Assembly (NCBI RefSeq): GCF_025685655.1
Contig: NZ_JAGSYG010000004.1
Span: 124,001-188,000 of the forward strand
DNA length: 64,000 nucleotides
Source: Acidicapsa ligni
GTDB lineage: Bacteria > Acidobacteriota > Terriglobia > Terriglobales > Acidobacteriaceae
Reading direction: 5' to 3'
Below the pieces are notes generated by a model. The model had not been told where the DNA came from. It saw nothing but the letters and a program-made list of their open reading frames with translations, and searched no databases. Positions 26,831-37,600 of the stretch are shown here, in pieces. Both the position numbers and the translations under genes were made by a program. Position 1 is the stretch's first letter, and every line of letters starts with the position of its first letter.

Positions 26831-28186
26831 GTGAATCGTCGCTGGACTGTACTTCCTTCCGTAAGAGTCACTTGCGCACTGGCGCTGGCCCTCGGACTAT
26901 CGCAACTTGCCACCCTCCACGCCCAGCAGTCGACCCACCCAGATGTGCCTGATGCACCCACTCCGCAGGCCCCCGCACCCATGTCTGACGTCAAGGGAGT
27001 CACGCCGGGTCTAGGCACTCAATCGGAGCCGCAGCCGGCACCCGCCTCCAATCCTACGAGTTCATCCGCTGGAACCTCCGAGCCGCAGTCCGCACCGCCT
27101 GCCCCGTCCGCTCAGGCGCCTGTCCCGAATACACCGGATGACGGACCAGCTCCCGACTTGCCGGCTGCTGGCAAGGGTAGAGATGAGGTCGGGATACTTT
27201 TCCGCACCTACACCAACTTCGTTGAAGTTCCCGTGACCGTCAAGGATTCCAAAGGTCAGCTCGTCGCGGGCTTGGATTACCGGGATTTCCGCGTTTTCGA
27301 AAATAATGTCCAGCAACACATCAGTCTTTTCACGGTTGATCCTGCCGCGCTCTCAGTCACGTATGTGATCGACCAGAGCGTAACCGCCGACGTGATGAGC
27401 AAAGTAAACAATTCCCTGGGAGCTATCCAGGGTGCGCTTACGCCTTATGATGACGTATCCGTTTTCACCTATAGCAATGGAGCTAAAGAAGTTACCGGCT
27501 TTACCGGCGCGCAGAGCCATCTTCTGACCGCCGTTCTGGCAATAACCCGGGCAACCGGACGCGAGGAAAGCATTCCCGTCAACTCCGGCCCGTTGGCTGG
27601 CTGCCCAATTACCAGCAATGGCGCATGCGTCGATCCCAACATTCAGCAGGGCCGCAGCGCTGGTGGCGCGGATTATATGAGCATTCCGAAAGAGATTCAC
27701 ACGCTGAACGACGCGATTCTGCGCGCTGCCGTGGCTCTTTCAACGCGCCCCAAGGGCCGTCGCCGCATCATTTACGTCGTCTCAGACGGTAAGGAATATG
27801 GCAGCAAGGCGTCCACCAAGGAAGTAATCAAGTATCTGCAAACCAACAAGATAGCCGTGTATGCAACAGTTGTCGGCGATTCCGCGCGTTGGGGTGAGGG
27901 CTACCTGAGCCGCTTCCATATCCCTTTCCAGATGAGGGATAACGTGCTGCCTCAATACACCCAGGCTACCGGTGGCTCGCTCTATGCGGAAAAGAGCACG
28001 AACGACATGGAAAAGAGCTACGCGCGTCTGGCCGAAGAGGCTCGCACGCAGTACACGCTGGGTTATATCAGCCACCAGCCAGCTATCGATGGCAAGTACC
28101 GTACCATCGACGTTCGCGTCAATCGGCCCAATGTCGATGTGACCGCCAAGCCTGGTTATTACCCCACGGCCCAGGACGCTCGCTAG
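26831..28186 (+). CDS. VWFA-related acidobacterial domain protein with degenerate MIDAS, secreted
   Basis: 451 residues from a GTG start with AAGGA 6 bases upstream. Signal peptide, then a Pro/Ala-rich spacer of about 80 residues (35-115). The family opening is FVEVPVTVKDSKGQLV. The metal site reads DQSVT (D181, S183, T185) in place of DxSxS, so one hydroxyl ligand is Thr. IIYVVSDGKEYGSK and RTQYTLGYI follow in family order. The long spacer may lift the domain off a surface. The EamA gene starts two bases after the stop, so the two are co-transcribed. Confidence 0.88.
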   Translation: MNRRWTVLPSVRVTCALALALGLSQLATLHAQQSTHPDVPDAPTPQAPAPMSDVKGVTPGLGTQSEPQPAPASNPTSSSAGTSEPQSAPPAPSAQAPVPNTPDDGPAPDLPAAGKGRDEVGILFRTYTNFVEVPVTVKDSKGQLVAGLDYRDFRVFENNVQQHISLFTVDPAALSVTYVIDQSVTADVMSKVNNSLGAIQGALTPYDDVSVFTYSNGAKEVTGFTGAQSHLLTAVLAITRATGREESIPVNSGPLAGCPITSNGACVDPNIQQGRSAGGADYMSIPKEIHTLNDAILRAAVALSTRPKGRRRIIYVVSDGKEYGSKASTKEVIKYLQTNKIAVYATVVGDSARWGEGYLSRFHIPFQMRDNVLPQYTQATGGSLYAEKSTNDMEKSYARLAEEARTQYTLGYISHQPAIDGKYRTIDVRVNRPNVDVTAKPGYYPTAQDAR

Positions 28187-28188
28187 GC

Positions 28189-29061
28189 GTGCCCGGCTTC
28201 ATCACGGGTGGGGGCTCCGCCGCCTCAGTCAGTTTAGGGCTGGCGGCAGCCACCACCTGGGGCGGCTCTGACTTTGCTGGTGGCTACGGATCGCGCCGCA
28301 GTTCTCCGCTGCTTATCGTAGCCTCCGGCCATTCCATTACGCTGCTTGTCCTGCTGGTCGTTTGCGGCATGGGCCACCTGCCCTTTCCTCATACCACTCA
28401 ATTCCTGCTGGGAGCCATCGGCGGGCTCGAAGGCTCACTGGCCCTCGCCGTCTTCTACCGCGCGCTTGCGATGGGTGCCATGGGCCTCACAGCGGCTCTC
28501 ACCGGCCTGCTCACAGCGCTTGTCCCGGTAATCTTCGCACTCTGGAGCGAAGGCCTCCCACGCCCCATCGCCATCGGAGGCCTGTTCCTCGGCTGCGTCG
28601 CCATCTGGCTGATTGCCCATTCTCCAGGTCATGGCACGCCACCCCTGGCACTGATCTTCGGAGCAATCTCCGGCACCGGATTTGGGCTTCAGCTCATTTT
28701 GCTCAAGCTGGCGTCGACTGACGGTGTCATCTGGGCGCTTACCTCGGCCCGCATCGGCGGAGTTCTAGGGATTCTCGTCGTTCTACTCTTCGTACTGCCT
28801 CGCGAAATTAAGGCTGGCTCCGCACAATGGTCGGGTTTCTGGTGGATGGGCATCATCGCCGGAGGATTGGACACCATCGGCAACGCGGGCTACACGCTGG
28901 CCGCGCACAACGGTCGGCTCGATGTAGCCGCCATGGTTTCGTCCCTCTATCCAGGATTCACCATCCTCCTGGCCGCCTTCATCCTCCGCGAACGACCCAC
29001 CGGCCGCCAGACTCTGGGGATGGTCGTAGCGCTGGTATCGGTCGTCCTGCTGAGTCTTTAA
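28189..29061 (+). CDS. EamA/DMT-superfamily transporter
   Basis: 290 residues, about ten hydrophobic helices arranged as two EamA repeats. AAATTWGGSDFAGGYG opens repeat 1, and ILRERPTGRQTLGMVVALVSVVLLSL is the usual end of repeat 2. The start is GTG two bases after the vWFA stop, which implies translational coupling. DMT exporters move amino acids, nucleosides or drugs; the substrate cannot be predicted. A strong hairpin follows 22 bases after the stop. Confidence 0.88.
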   Translation: MPGFITGGGSAASVSLGLAAATTWGGSDFAGGYGSRRSSPLLIVASGHSITLLVLLVVCGMGHLPFPHTTQFLLGAIGGLEGSLALAVFYRALAMGAMGLTAALTGLLTALVPVIFALWSEGLPRPIAIGGLFLGCVAIWLIAHSPGHGTPPLALIFGAISGTGFGLQLILLKLASTDGVIWALTSARIGGVLGILVVLLFVLPREIKAGSAQWSGFWWMGIIAGGLDTIGNAGYTLAAHNGRLDVAAMVSSLYPGFTILLAAFILRERPTGRQTLGMVVALVSVVLLSL

Positions 29062-29082
29062 TTCAAAGAAAAAAAAGAAACA

Positions 29083-29114
29083 AAAAGAGGTACAGCGTTA
29101 GCCGTACCTCTTTT
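29083..29114. terminator. Bidirectional intrinsic terminator between eamA-like and tatA-like genes
   Basis: AAAAGAGGTAC (29083-29093) pairs with GTACCTCTTTT (29104-29114) around a 10-base loop. The A and T tracts on each side let it work for both converging genes. Confidence 0.85.
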
Positions 29115-29216
29115 GGCGTTAGAGAGAGACTCCTCAATCAGAAAAACTGAGGCGAATCACTGGCGGGTATCCCGCCCAAAATTGTCTTGCGGCAGTCCGG
29201 GAACTACTTCAGGGGA

Positions 29217-29459
29217 CTACTTTTGTTCGATCGGAGCCGAAACAGGCTGTACCGGAGCGCTGTTCTGAGCCTGAACCGGCGGAGTCACCACGTGGTTCTG
29301 AGCCGTGTCATTCCCACCAGCATTTTTAATGCCGTCCTTGAAGCCCTTGAGCCCCTCGCCAAGACCCTTGCCGAGTTCCGGCAGGCGCTTTGCGCCGAAC
29401 AAAAGAAACACGATTACGCCAATAACCAGCAGGTGTGTCGGTTGAAAAAGCTCGCCCAT
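29217..29459 (-). CDS. tatA: Twin-arginine translocase subunit TatA/E
   Basis: 80 residues from the ATG at 29459, chosen for GGAGGAAATATC directly before it; the frame extends to 29555 without homology. One N-terminal helix (HLLVIGVIVFLLFGAKRLPELGKGLGEGLKGFK) shows the FG hinge and amphipathic helix of TatA, with an acidic/Gln/Pro-rich tail. It forms the pore for folded proteins in the inner membrane. tatC and tatB are not in the window. It matters locally because several neighbours carry Tat signals. Confidence 0.93.
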   Translation of the reverse strand: MGELFQPTHLLVIGVIVFLLFGAKRLPELGKGLGEGLKGFKDGIKNAGGNDTAQNHVVTPPVQAQNSAPVQPVSAPIEQK

Positions 29460-29640
29460 GATATTTCCTCCGCGGAGAGAAACTCCGCCTCTCGTCTCAG
29501 AGAGTCTTGCAAAAAGTATTGTCGCACATGCATGAAACGGCTGACCACCGTTCAAGCCCTGTGGACTTTCATAAACCCAATATATTCAACAAACGCTTCA
29601 GCGGGGCGAATGGATTGCCCAACACATCAAATTTTGACTC

Positions 29641-30087
29641 CTAATTCACCTGCGCAGGCTTGCCCAGCCGCTCCGTCACCATATCGAAGAATGCAGCAAT
29701 ACTCTCCGTATCGCCCATGGTCAGCCGCCGGTAGACCTTCATCAGCGGAAACAACCGCGAACCACGGACCTCCACCGCAGGTACGGCTGCCATGCCACCC
29801 GGATACTGGGTCATCTCCCAGCCTCCCGCGTAGCGCCGCCTCAGCACCTCGCCCAGGTAACCACCCCATAGACGTACTTCGTAGTCATAGTCGAGCTCGG
29901 AGCCTGCTTTTTCTGCCATCTCAGACAGTACCGCCTCAAACGCCACCATCGAGTCGGAGTTGTAATCGAGCCTCTGGTGATATTCTTCGCGAGCAATTGC
30001 AACCGCTGCATCGGCATACGCCGCCATCATCGCATCCAGATCCGGATACGTCGCTTGATCCAACCGTTTACGTCTGTCATTTGCCAC
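29641..30087 (-). CDS. Hypothetical protein, acidic-aromatic, about 148 aa
   Basis: 148 residues without signal or membrane segment. Noted stretches are MMAAYADAAVAIAREEY, VRLWGGYLGEVLRRRYAGGW and SRLFPLMKVYRRLTMGDTESIAAFFDMV. The WGGYLGEVLRRRYGG-W pattern recalls small cytoplasmic proteins of the DUF3806 kind, but I cannot confirm it. The codon pattern looks coding throughout. It stands alone between tatA-like and thioredoxin-like genes. Confidence 0.7.
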   Translation of the reverse strand: MANDRRKRLDQATYPDLDAMMAAYADAAVAIAREEYHQRLDYNSDSMVAFEAVLSEMAEKAGSELDYDYEVRLWGGYLGEVLRRRYAGGWEMTQYPGGMAAVPAVEVRGSRLFPLMKVYRRLTMGDTESIAAFFDMVTERLGKPAQVN

Positions 30088-30177
30088 CTGATTAGCTTAG
30101 TCCTTTCGCGGAGAATTCCCAACCACTGGCGCAAAGCGCTCAATCGCGTAAAAATAAATTACCGAGGTTTGTAGCCA

Positions 30178-30675
30178 ATGAAGTTCCTGAAACTCTTTAC
30201 CGTTATCCTGTCGCTGGCATTGTTCACCGTGCCGTCTTTTTCTGCCGAGAAGGAAATTTACCCCGCTCCCGAGCAGGCCAAAATCGATCTGGCTGCAGCT
30301 CTTAAAACCGCCAGAACCACGCACAAGCGCATCCTTCTCGACTTTGGTGGCAACTGGTGCGGAGATTGCCATGTCCTGGATATCTACTTCCACGACCCCT
30401 CCAATCTACCGATTCTGGAAAGCAATTACCTCTTGGTGCACGTAAACATCGGCCGCATGGACCAGAATGTCGCTATAGCCGATCGGTACCAGATTCCGCT
30501 CGCAAAGGGCGTCCCCGCATTGGCCGTCCTGGATGATCACGGCAAACTTCTATACAGCCAGAAAACCGGCGAGTTTGAAGCGATGCGCCGAATGCAGTCC
30601 AGCTCCGTAACCGACTTCCTGGTCCATTGGAAGCCCACCAAGCCCGGTTGCAGCGCAGTTCAAATCAACTGCTGA
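30178..30675 (+). CDS. Secreted thioredoxin-like protein
   Basis: 165 residues. Signal peptide ends around SFSA. A thioredoxin fold follows with the active site WCGDC (C61, C64) after LLDFGGN and the cis-proline segment KGVPALAVLD. The CGDC pair is non-standard compared with CGPC and is typical of thioredoxin_7-like periplasmic proteins. Two extra cysteines lie near the end (PGCSAVQINC), possibly a second disulfide. Predicted role is thiol-disulfide exchange or protection of periplasmic proteins. GAGG lies about 10 bases before the ATG. Confidence 0.85.
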   Translation: MKFLKLFTVILSLALFTVPSFSAEKEIYPAPEQAKIDLAAALKTARTTHKRILLDFGGNWCGDCHVLDIYFHDPSNLPILESNYLLVHVNIGRMDQNVAIADRYQIPLAKGVPALAVLDDHGKLLYSQKTGEFEAMRRMQSSSVTDFLVHWKPTKPGCSAVQINC

Positions 30676-30774
30676 TCCTATGCTGACCGGCAGCAATTGA
30701 ATTGACTCGTCTATAACCGGCTCGCTTGTTTTAATTGACAAGAAACTCCGGGATTGTCTATTCTCCTCCCTAAG

Positions 30775-31119
30775 ATGATTAGGGAAAAAGAAAATGATCC
30801 CGGCCAGCTCATCCAGGGCACCCTGGAGATGCTGATCCTCAAGGCTCTCGCCCGAGGGCCCGCGCACGGCTATGCCATTGCTGAGTGGATTCACCTCACC
30901 TCACATCAGGTACTCAAAGTCGAAGAGGGTGCGCTCTACCCGGCACTCCATCGATTGCAGTTGCGTGGCATTTTATCCGCAACCTGGGGAGCGTCCACGA
31001 ACAACCGTCGTGCCAAGTTCTATCAGTTGACAGCTCTCGGCCAGAAGCGGCTCAATGCAGAATCGCAGCGCTGGGCGCGGCTTTCCGCCGCAGTCGCTTT
31101 TGTTATGCAAGCTTCTTAA
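30775..31119 (+). CDS. PadR family transcriptional regulator
   Basis: 114 residues from the ATG at 30775; an upstream TTG at 30754 is possible. [28 protein letters not shown] is the classic PadR N-terminus. [18 protein letters not shown] forms the wing region, and a short C-terminal helix completes the s-PadR type. These repress neighbouring transporter genes and respond to small molecules. It is 23 bases before the ADOP permease gene, the usual acidobacterial pairing. Confidence 0.92.
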   Translation: MIREKENDPGQLIQGTLEMLILKALARGPAHGYAIAEWIHLTSHQVLKVEEGALYPALHRLQLRGILSATWGASTNNRRAKFYQLTALGQKRLNAESQRWARLSAAVAFVMQAS

Positions 31120-31142
31120 GCAAGCATCGTCAGGAGAAACCC

Positions 31143-33860
31143 ATGCCAGAAGGACTCCACAATTTCCTGCTCCGGCTTACCTCTCTCTTCCGCAAGTATC
31201 GGCTCGATCGTGAGATGGCAGAGGAGTTGGAGTTTCATCAAGCAATGCTGCGCGACAAAATGCTCAGCCAGGGCATATCACCGTCTGAAGCAGATGCAAC
31301 CATGCGCCAGACCTTCGGCAATCCAGGCCGCTGGCATGAGCGGCTGCGTGAACTCTGGCAGTTCCGCACACTCGAAAATTTTCTCCGCGATGTGAGTTTC
31401 TCCGCGCGCCTGCTGCGAAAATCTCTCGGATTCACCATCATCGCCGTCCTTACTCTGGCGTTGGGCGTAGGTGCGAACACCACAATATTTTCGCTCATCA
31501 ACGGTCTGTTGCTGCGTCCTCTTCCTGTCCCTCATAGCGAACAAATGATGGTTCTCTCCACCCATCAGCGCGACGATAAATCCCGCGCTAAATACAGCTT
31601 CAACGCTCCATATCTGCGCAGTCTTGAGCTTCGGCAGCGGAGCGGCCAGTTGCCATTCACAGATGTATTCGGCTATTTCGGAACGCTTTTCCAGGTCAAA
31701 GGCAACTCTGGAAATGAAGTAGTGCGCAGCGTTATGGTCAGTGGGCAGTACTTCAATGCGATGCAGGTTCCGCCTTTAATGGGCAGGTACCTCACGCCAC
31801 AGGATGATACCGCTGGCGGCAATCCCGCGGGCTTGGCAGTCGTCATCAGCGAGCGCTTCTGGCAGAGATGGTTCAATCGCGCGCCCGATGCCGTCGGGCG
31901 CAAGCTACTCATCTCCAATCAGGTATTCACTGTTGTCGGGGTTATGCCTAAGCGGTTTACGGGAGCAGACCCAACGCAGAGCCCGGACCTGTTCACGCCC
32001 CTGGCCGCTGAGCCGATCCTCGATGCGCCTTACAGCATGATTGATAGCGCCTATCACGCGTGGTGGCTAAACATCATGGCTCGCGCAAAGCCGGGCACAT
32101 CGATCGAGCAGGCCAATGCTGCCGTTGCGGCGCTTTCCAGCTCCATCATTCATGACTCGGGCGATGCTGATTTCGTAACAAATGCAATCAAGGATCAAGT
32201 GCGCTTTTCCGCCGAGTCCGGTTCTCGCGGATTTAGCTACTTTCGTTCGATGTTTCAAAAGCCGCTGGAGATAGTGTTCGTCATGTGCGGCGGCATTCTG
32301 CTGCTGGCCTGCATTAACCTCACCAGCCTGCTGATGGCGCGCAGCGCGGCACGTGAGCGTGAACTCGCCACCCGGCTTGCCATGGGAGCTACGCGTCGCA
32401 GGCTTGTTCAGCAGTTGCTCATCGAGAGCCTGATGATCGCAATGATCGGTACGGGAGTTGGACTTGCCGCAGCTCCATTTCTCAGCCGCATGCTTGCCGC
32501 CATGTTGCTCAGTGGAGCAGGCCAGCGCGCTCAACTTGATACTTCACTTGACGTGAGAGTACTGTTCTTCGCGGCGATCATTGCTGTCACCACGGCTGTT
32601 CTGATCGGGCTCGTTCCCGCACTCCGCTCTACTTCAGGCAGCCTCAGCGATCACATCAAAGATGGCCAGTACGCCCGCCAATCGCACCAGCGAAGAGCCA
32701 TCCTGCCTCGCATCCTCATGGCTTCGGAAGTATGCCTTGCCCTGATCCTTGTGGCAGGCGCAGGTCTGCTCGCCACCAGTGTGATTCGACTCTATAAAGT
32801 CGGTACAGGATTCGATCCGCATGGCGTCGTCAACATCGCTCTTAGTATGGACAAGCAGCCACTCGATGGAGAAGCGCTCACGCGGCTTTACCAGCAGATC
32901 GCCGAGGGACTCAGCCGTCAGCCTGGTGTCAAAAGCGTTGGCTTCGTCGACATTCTCCCCTTGAGCGGAGCAAGTGAAACGGATGACTATCCTGACATTG
33001 CAGGAACAGAACACATTGTTTTTGGGAGTCGCATTGGCGCGGATTACTTCCATGCGATGCGCATTCCTATCCTCGCCGGGCGAGACTTCACCTGGAGCGA
33101 CACGATTGCTTCCGGTTCAAAAATAATTCTGAATGAATCCGCTGCCCGCGCTCTCTTTCCTGATCGATCCTATCGCTCTGTGCCGGGCGAAAACATGCCA
33201 GGCAGTCAAAAGAAACCTGTCGAAATCATCGGTATCGTCGGCGATACCAAGTACAACGATCTACGCTCACCTGCCCCGGCCTCTGCATATTCGCCGATGA
33301 CACAGAGCCCCATACATAAAGGCTCCTATACTGCCGTCATCCGTATCGAGGGCCCTGCTGCTCCGTTCGCCGCGGCCACTCGCGACCTGACTATGCGGCT
33401 TGCTCCGGATATACCTGTCCCCGTGATGACGACCATGTCCAGCGTCGTCGATGACTCCATCACCGCCGAGCGGATGATGGCTATCCTCGCGGTCTATTTC
33501 GCCGCCTGCGCGTTGCTGGTGACCGGCATCGGCCTTTATGGAACACTCTCTTACGCCACGGCAAGGCGCACCTCGGAGATCGGCATCCGCATGGCTCTGG
33601 GAGCAAAGCGCGTGCAGGTGGTGACGCTTGTATTTCGCGAAAACGCAGCAGTCGCGCTGGTCGGATCCGTCGCGGGCCTGGCTGCAGCTTTCTTCGCCTC
33701 TCGCGTACTGGCGAGCTTCCTCTATGGAACATCCGCCCGCGATCCCTGGGTGCTCGGTGGATCTGTATTAGCCCTGGTCGCTATTGCCTGCGTCGCTTCG
33801 TTGCTGCCGGCACTGCGCGCCGCTCGCATCGATCCCATGGCCGCCATTCGCTGCGAATGA
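31143..33860 (+). CDS. ADOP family permease (acidobacterial duplicated orphan permease, MacB-like)
   Basis: 905 residues from the ATG at 31143 preceded by AGGAGA; the open frame begins at 30885 but that part is a shadow of padR. A cytoplasmic N-terminal segment of about 85 residues ([21 protein letters not shown]) is typical. Two FtsX-MacB modules follow, each with a periplasmic MacB_PCD domain and helices. The first ends with [23 protein letters not shown] sequence and the second with [14 protein letters not shown]. No ATPase is adjacent, hence orphan. Probable mechanotransmission or export of lipophilic compounds. Confidence 0.93.
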   Translation: MPEGLHNFLLRLTSLFRKYRLDREMAEELEFHQAMLRDKMLSQGISPSEADATMRQTFGNPGRWHERLRELWQFRTLENFLRDVSFSARLLRKSLGFTIIAVLTLALGVGANTTIFSLINGLLLRPLPVPHSEQMMVLSTHQRDDKSRAKYSFNAPYLRSLELRQRSGQLPFTDVFGYFGTLFQVKGNSGNEVVRSVMVSGQYFNAMQVPPLMGRYLTPQDDTAGGNPAGLAVVISERFWQRWFNRAPDAVGRKLLISNQVFTVVGVMPKRFTGADPTQSPDLFTPLAAEPILDAPYSMIDSAYHAWWLNIMARAKPGTSIEQANAAVAALSSSIIHDSGDADFVTNAIKDQVRFSAESGSRGFSYFRSMFQKPLEIVFVMCGGILLLACINLTSLLMARSAARERELATRLAMGATRRRLVQQLLIESLMIAMIGTGVGLAAAPFLSRMLAAMLLSGAGQRAQLDTSLDVRVLFFAAIIAVTTAVLIGLVPALRSTSGSLSDHIKDGQYARQSHQRRAILPRILMASEVCLALILVAGAGLLATSVIRLYKVGTGFDPHGVVNIALSMDKQPLDGEALTRLYQQIAEGLSRQPGVKSVGFVDILPLSGASETDDYPDIAGTEHIVFGSRIGADYFHAMRIPILAGRDFTWSDTIASGSKIILNESAARALFPDRSYRSVPGENMPGSQKKPVEIIGIVGDTKYNDLRSPAPASAYSPMTQSPIHKGSYTAVIRIEGPAAPFAAATRDLTMRLAPDIPVPVMTTMSSVVDDSITAERMMAILAVYFAACALLVTGIGLYGTLSYATARRTSEIGIRMALGAKRVQVVTLVFRENAAVALVGSVAGLAAAFFASRVLASFLYGTSARDPWVLGGSVLALVAIACVASLLPALRAARIDPMAAIRCE

Positions 33861-33873
33861 TGGCCAGCTTGAT

Positions 33874-34659
33874 TTAAACCACAATAATCGAATGCCCACA
33901 GCCGATGACGTGGTTCATAAGGCGAGTCCGGTATGGCAACGGAGCAGTTTCCGCGAGGTGCAGATTCAGTCCTGCCAGTTTCGCTATGGAGTCGATTGCC
34001 CGTCGCTCGTGCAGGAGACTTGACTGATACGGAATTTCGCCGATGACGATCAGCGTTCCGCCTTGAGAGATATTGGTTCGTAAATAGTCTCTGGATTCTT
34101 TAGATGCCCCATAGAAGTCCGCGCCTGTAACACCGTTATACGATAGCCGGTGCAATGAGGCCGTGATCTCTCCGGGCGCTGGCGCATCGGCACCATGAAA
34201 TAGCTTTTCGGTCACCTTCACGAGCCTGTGTGAAGACCACGCAGAGATCTGGCCCACAATGGTGATGGCAACATCCCAATCGCTGCTCAATCTGCGTCCC
34301 GGCTTTATCTTGTGGTTAGTGTCGGGAATGGACGCAGTGGAGAAGTCACGCTGCTTTCCCTTCTGCTCCAACTCGATGGAATAACTATGTGGATCAAGCA
34401 GTGAAAAGCTCTCCGGATCAGGCCACCGTTCGCATGTGGGAGCATCGAGTTCGGCATCCGTAAACAACACACCCGGCAAAAACACAGCGCCAATGGGGTG
34501 ATCGTTACGCGGAGAAAATATCTCCACCCCGGTGATATTGCCGCCGCTGGTTGCAGGAACAAACAATAGCGGTCCCGCAAAAACAATATCCATTTGCGCT
34601 TTGGTTGCGGATACCTTGCTCTTCTTTGATTTATGGATGACTTTGGTTGAGGCTGGCAC
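33874..34659 (-). CDS. Hypothetical protein coupled to the CHAT gene
   Basis: 261 residues from a GTG at 34659 with AAAGGA 7 bases upstream; it overlaps the end of the CHAT gene by 29 bases, so it is translated from the same message. No signal or membrane helix. Visible stretches are MDIVFAGPLLFVPATSGG, ITGVEIFSPRNDHPIGAVFLPG and, near the end, TRLMNHVIGCGHSIIVV. I recognise no family. By position it is a candidate partner, substrate or effector of the CHAT protease. The overlap and intact codon pattern argue that it is real. Confidence 0.75.
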   Translation of the reverse strand: MPASTKVIHKSKKSKVSATKAQMDIVFAGPLLFVPATSGGNITGVEIFSPRNDHPIGAVFLPGVLFTDAELDAPTCERWPDPESFSLLDPHSYSIELEQKGKQRDFSTASIPDTNHKIKPGRRLSSDWDVAITIVGQISAWSSHRLVKVTEKLFHGADAPAPGEITASLHRLSYNGVTGADFYGASKESRDYLRTNISQGGTLIVIGEIPYQSSLLHERRAIDSIAKLAGLNLHLAETAPLPYRTRLMNHVIGCGHSIIVV

Positions 34660-37600
34660 GCAAAGATCCTTTCAACTGCGGCGTTTCATAACCAGTGGCA
34701 TAATAGGCGCCCCAGTAATAAGGATTGTTGTATTGGGGCTGAGAAGAGATGGCCTTTCTAGCTGAAGTCAAAGCCATAGCCACACTGCTCCCCTCTGTAA
34801 TCTTTTGATAAAACATTGTCATTAAGGGAACTGCCGCTCCCGAATCGATCTGCCAGCGTGTCGCCACTATCTCAGGGACGCCAAGCGTACCCAGCGTCTC
34901 CACCACATCCTGCAGCGGAAGATTCGAGGATCTCTCCTGTCCCCCCGTAGCGCAGGCCGAGAGGACAGCCAGGCGGCAGGCGCGCGGTGGATATTGGCGT
35001 AGGAGCGCTGCATCGAGCCATGGCTTTGCTTCCTGGGATGAAGCGGCCAACAGCAACTCCGTTCCACTCGGCGATTGCACCGCATGACCCGCAAAATGCA
35101 GGATGGTTGCCGAGTTCAATTGGCTTGCCACCTGTGCGCGTGTCGCATCCCTGCCCAATAGAACCTGAGAAGAGTTAAGAAAGCGAGTAACAGCTCGTGC
35201 TTCCTCAAGAGCCTCGGGCAGAGGTGCCTCACCCTCTGCGGAGACAGAGGCTCCAATAATCAATGGCCGCGCGGTGATTTCAGCGTGGCTTCCTTTAGCT
35301 GCCCGGGCATTGTCGTGGTCGTCTGCATAAGAAGAATCAGCAAGAACCGAACGCGACTCGGCCAAAGGATAGGCAAGCCCCAGCGTCCCCGCCGGTGTTG
35401 GAAGAACGGTCCAGGAGAGATTTGCCAGCTCGGGATCGGGCTCTACAAGCAGGGTTGCGTCCGCGCTCATTTTCGCGGGCAGGGATGGTAGCAATCCCCC
35501 TGCAAGCCGGATACCAAGCGTGTTCGCGGTACTCAAAGTCGTATGCGGAGAACTAATCGCACGCTCCAGAATCTGTGCTGCATCCAGGACATCCCGCCGC
35601 CGCAGAGGCTTCTCGTCCCAGGTGATTTTGTCTCGGTCCATGCGATAGATCAGCACCCGGTCCAGTAGCAGAATCTGCCCGGTCAAAATGCTGTCACCGA
35701 GCTGGCGTTGTGCGGCGAGCACCCGGGATTCTTCGCAGTCCAATGCTCCGGCCGAGCACTGTGTAATGGGCAGCCTTCGGGATCGTAGGCGAAAGCGCTC
35801 CCAGAGCGCCAGGATACTTATCGGCGTGCGCCCCTGCGCCAGCCAGGTTGCAGCCAGCTCCGCATACAGATCATGATCCATCTGGGCGTGTTCGGCGTCT
35901 GTTGCCAGGTCTCCTCTGCGCACGCGCTTGCCTTCGCTGCTGCGGATATCGGTTTCGATAGTGCTGTTGGCCTGCTCAAAATGCCCCAGCGCAAGATCCA
36001 GTTGCCCACGCGCGCCGGCGTACAGCCGTGCAGCCCAGGAATCAGTTTGAACTGAGCGATGCTGAGCAGCTTGATCCAGCAGTCGCCCTGCAGGCAATAA
36101 GTCTCCACGCTCCAGCTCAGCGCAGGCCAGCAGGATTTGCGATTGGCTTAAATCAACACGTTCTATCTTGCCGTCGACGAGCTGGGTGCTTTCCTGATCG
36201 GCCAGTTTGAGTTGCCTCCTGGCATCTCCGATGGCTCCGATTCGCATGTCGGCGTTCGCCAGCTCCATATGCAGCAGTGACAGATAATGTCTATTTCCCA
36301 AAATCTCGGCTAACTCTTCCGTTTCACGTGTAAAAAGCTCTGACGAATACGCGTGTGGTGAATCTCTTTCTGTATAAAAGAGGGCCACAAAAGTCTGTAG
36401 AACTCGCATCGGGGGAGCGTCTTTTGCATAGAGTTTGCGCAGTGCCTCCAGGGTCATGCGTTCACCAGTCTCACTGTCTCCTGTGAGGAGAGAATCAGAT
36501 GTTGAAACCTCTGTTCGCGCCAGCATAAGCGCGTAGTTACTCCTCCTGGATAGATCTATTGCTTTTAACGCTAAAATGCGTCCATCTGCTCGTGTCTCAG
36601 GAGTGTCATCGCAAATGTGCTCCGTGATTTCCTCCTGAGCTTCAATCCACGGATATCGGCTTCTTCGCTGCAACTCTGCAGGCTGTTTGAGAGCCCGATT
36701 CGCATAAAGCAGGCAACTAGAGAAATCCACCTGACGCTGCAAACCAAAAAGATGTTCGATCCCGGCCCGCTCTTCGCCTGCCTGAACTGCTACTTTCATT
36801 GCACTCGTAGACTTAGGGAGAGATGCAAAGAGAGTTTGAGCCTGCTCTGCCAGCCGCGCCCCGTCAGTCGCCGCTCCGCCGGCATTGTCATCTGTGGCCT
36901 GCCCAAGCAATTCCAATGCCTGGGTATAGAGAGCCGCCGTGGCTGGGGAAAGGGAATTGATGCCAGGAGAGAAAAGATCGTTAAGCCAATAATCGTGATG
37001 CTGTAGTTCTAAAGAATTCGATAATGCTTTAAGAAGCCGCCGTGCAGCCCTGCATTTCTCCTCATTGCATGGAGATCCCCGCGATCTATCCGCATCGCTC
37101 ACCGCAACCGGATAAGCCATCCTGGTCAGCGTATGTAACTGCAAAGTGGATAGTTCTTCATCGAGATCGGCAAGCTGCTGCGCATTACCTGCCAGGGCGT
37201 CCATAGCCTCCGGTGTCGTCAGCATATTGTCGATGCGGGTCTGATGCGTCTTGAGGCGGTTCAGCGTCTTTTCGAGAGCGGCAAGTTTGCGCCTGCCCTC
37301 CGCTGCCCAGTGGGCATCGCGTTCGACAGTAATATAACGATTCCAGACCTCGACAGCGTTCATCATCTGGCCGCGATCTTCCATCACAATTGCTTCGTTA
37401 AATAGAACCACGGGGTCAGTCGGAGCCAGTTCATCCGCGCGCCGCATGTAATCCAGCGCAGTCGAACGATCCGATTCGCTGCCCGAAACCAGGCCACGCT
37501 GGTAGTAAGCCGAGGCAGCATCCGTAAGCAACTCCGTCGTTACCGGACCGTTCGCCAGCAGGCGATCCAGCGTGTCCGCCGCAGCGTCGTATCGCTCCTC

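Noticed and set aside
30885..31142. N-terminal extension of the ADOP permease
   Set aside because: These codons are the padR gene read in another frame; AGGAGA precedes the ATG at 31143.
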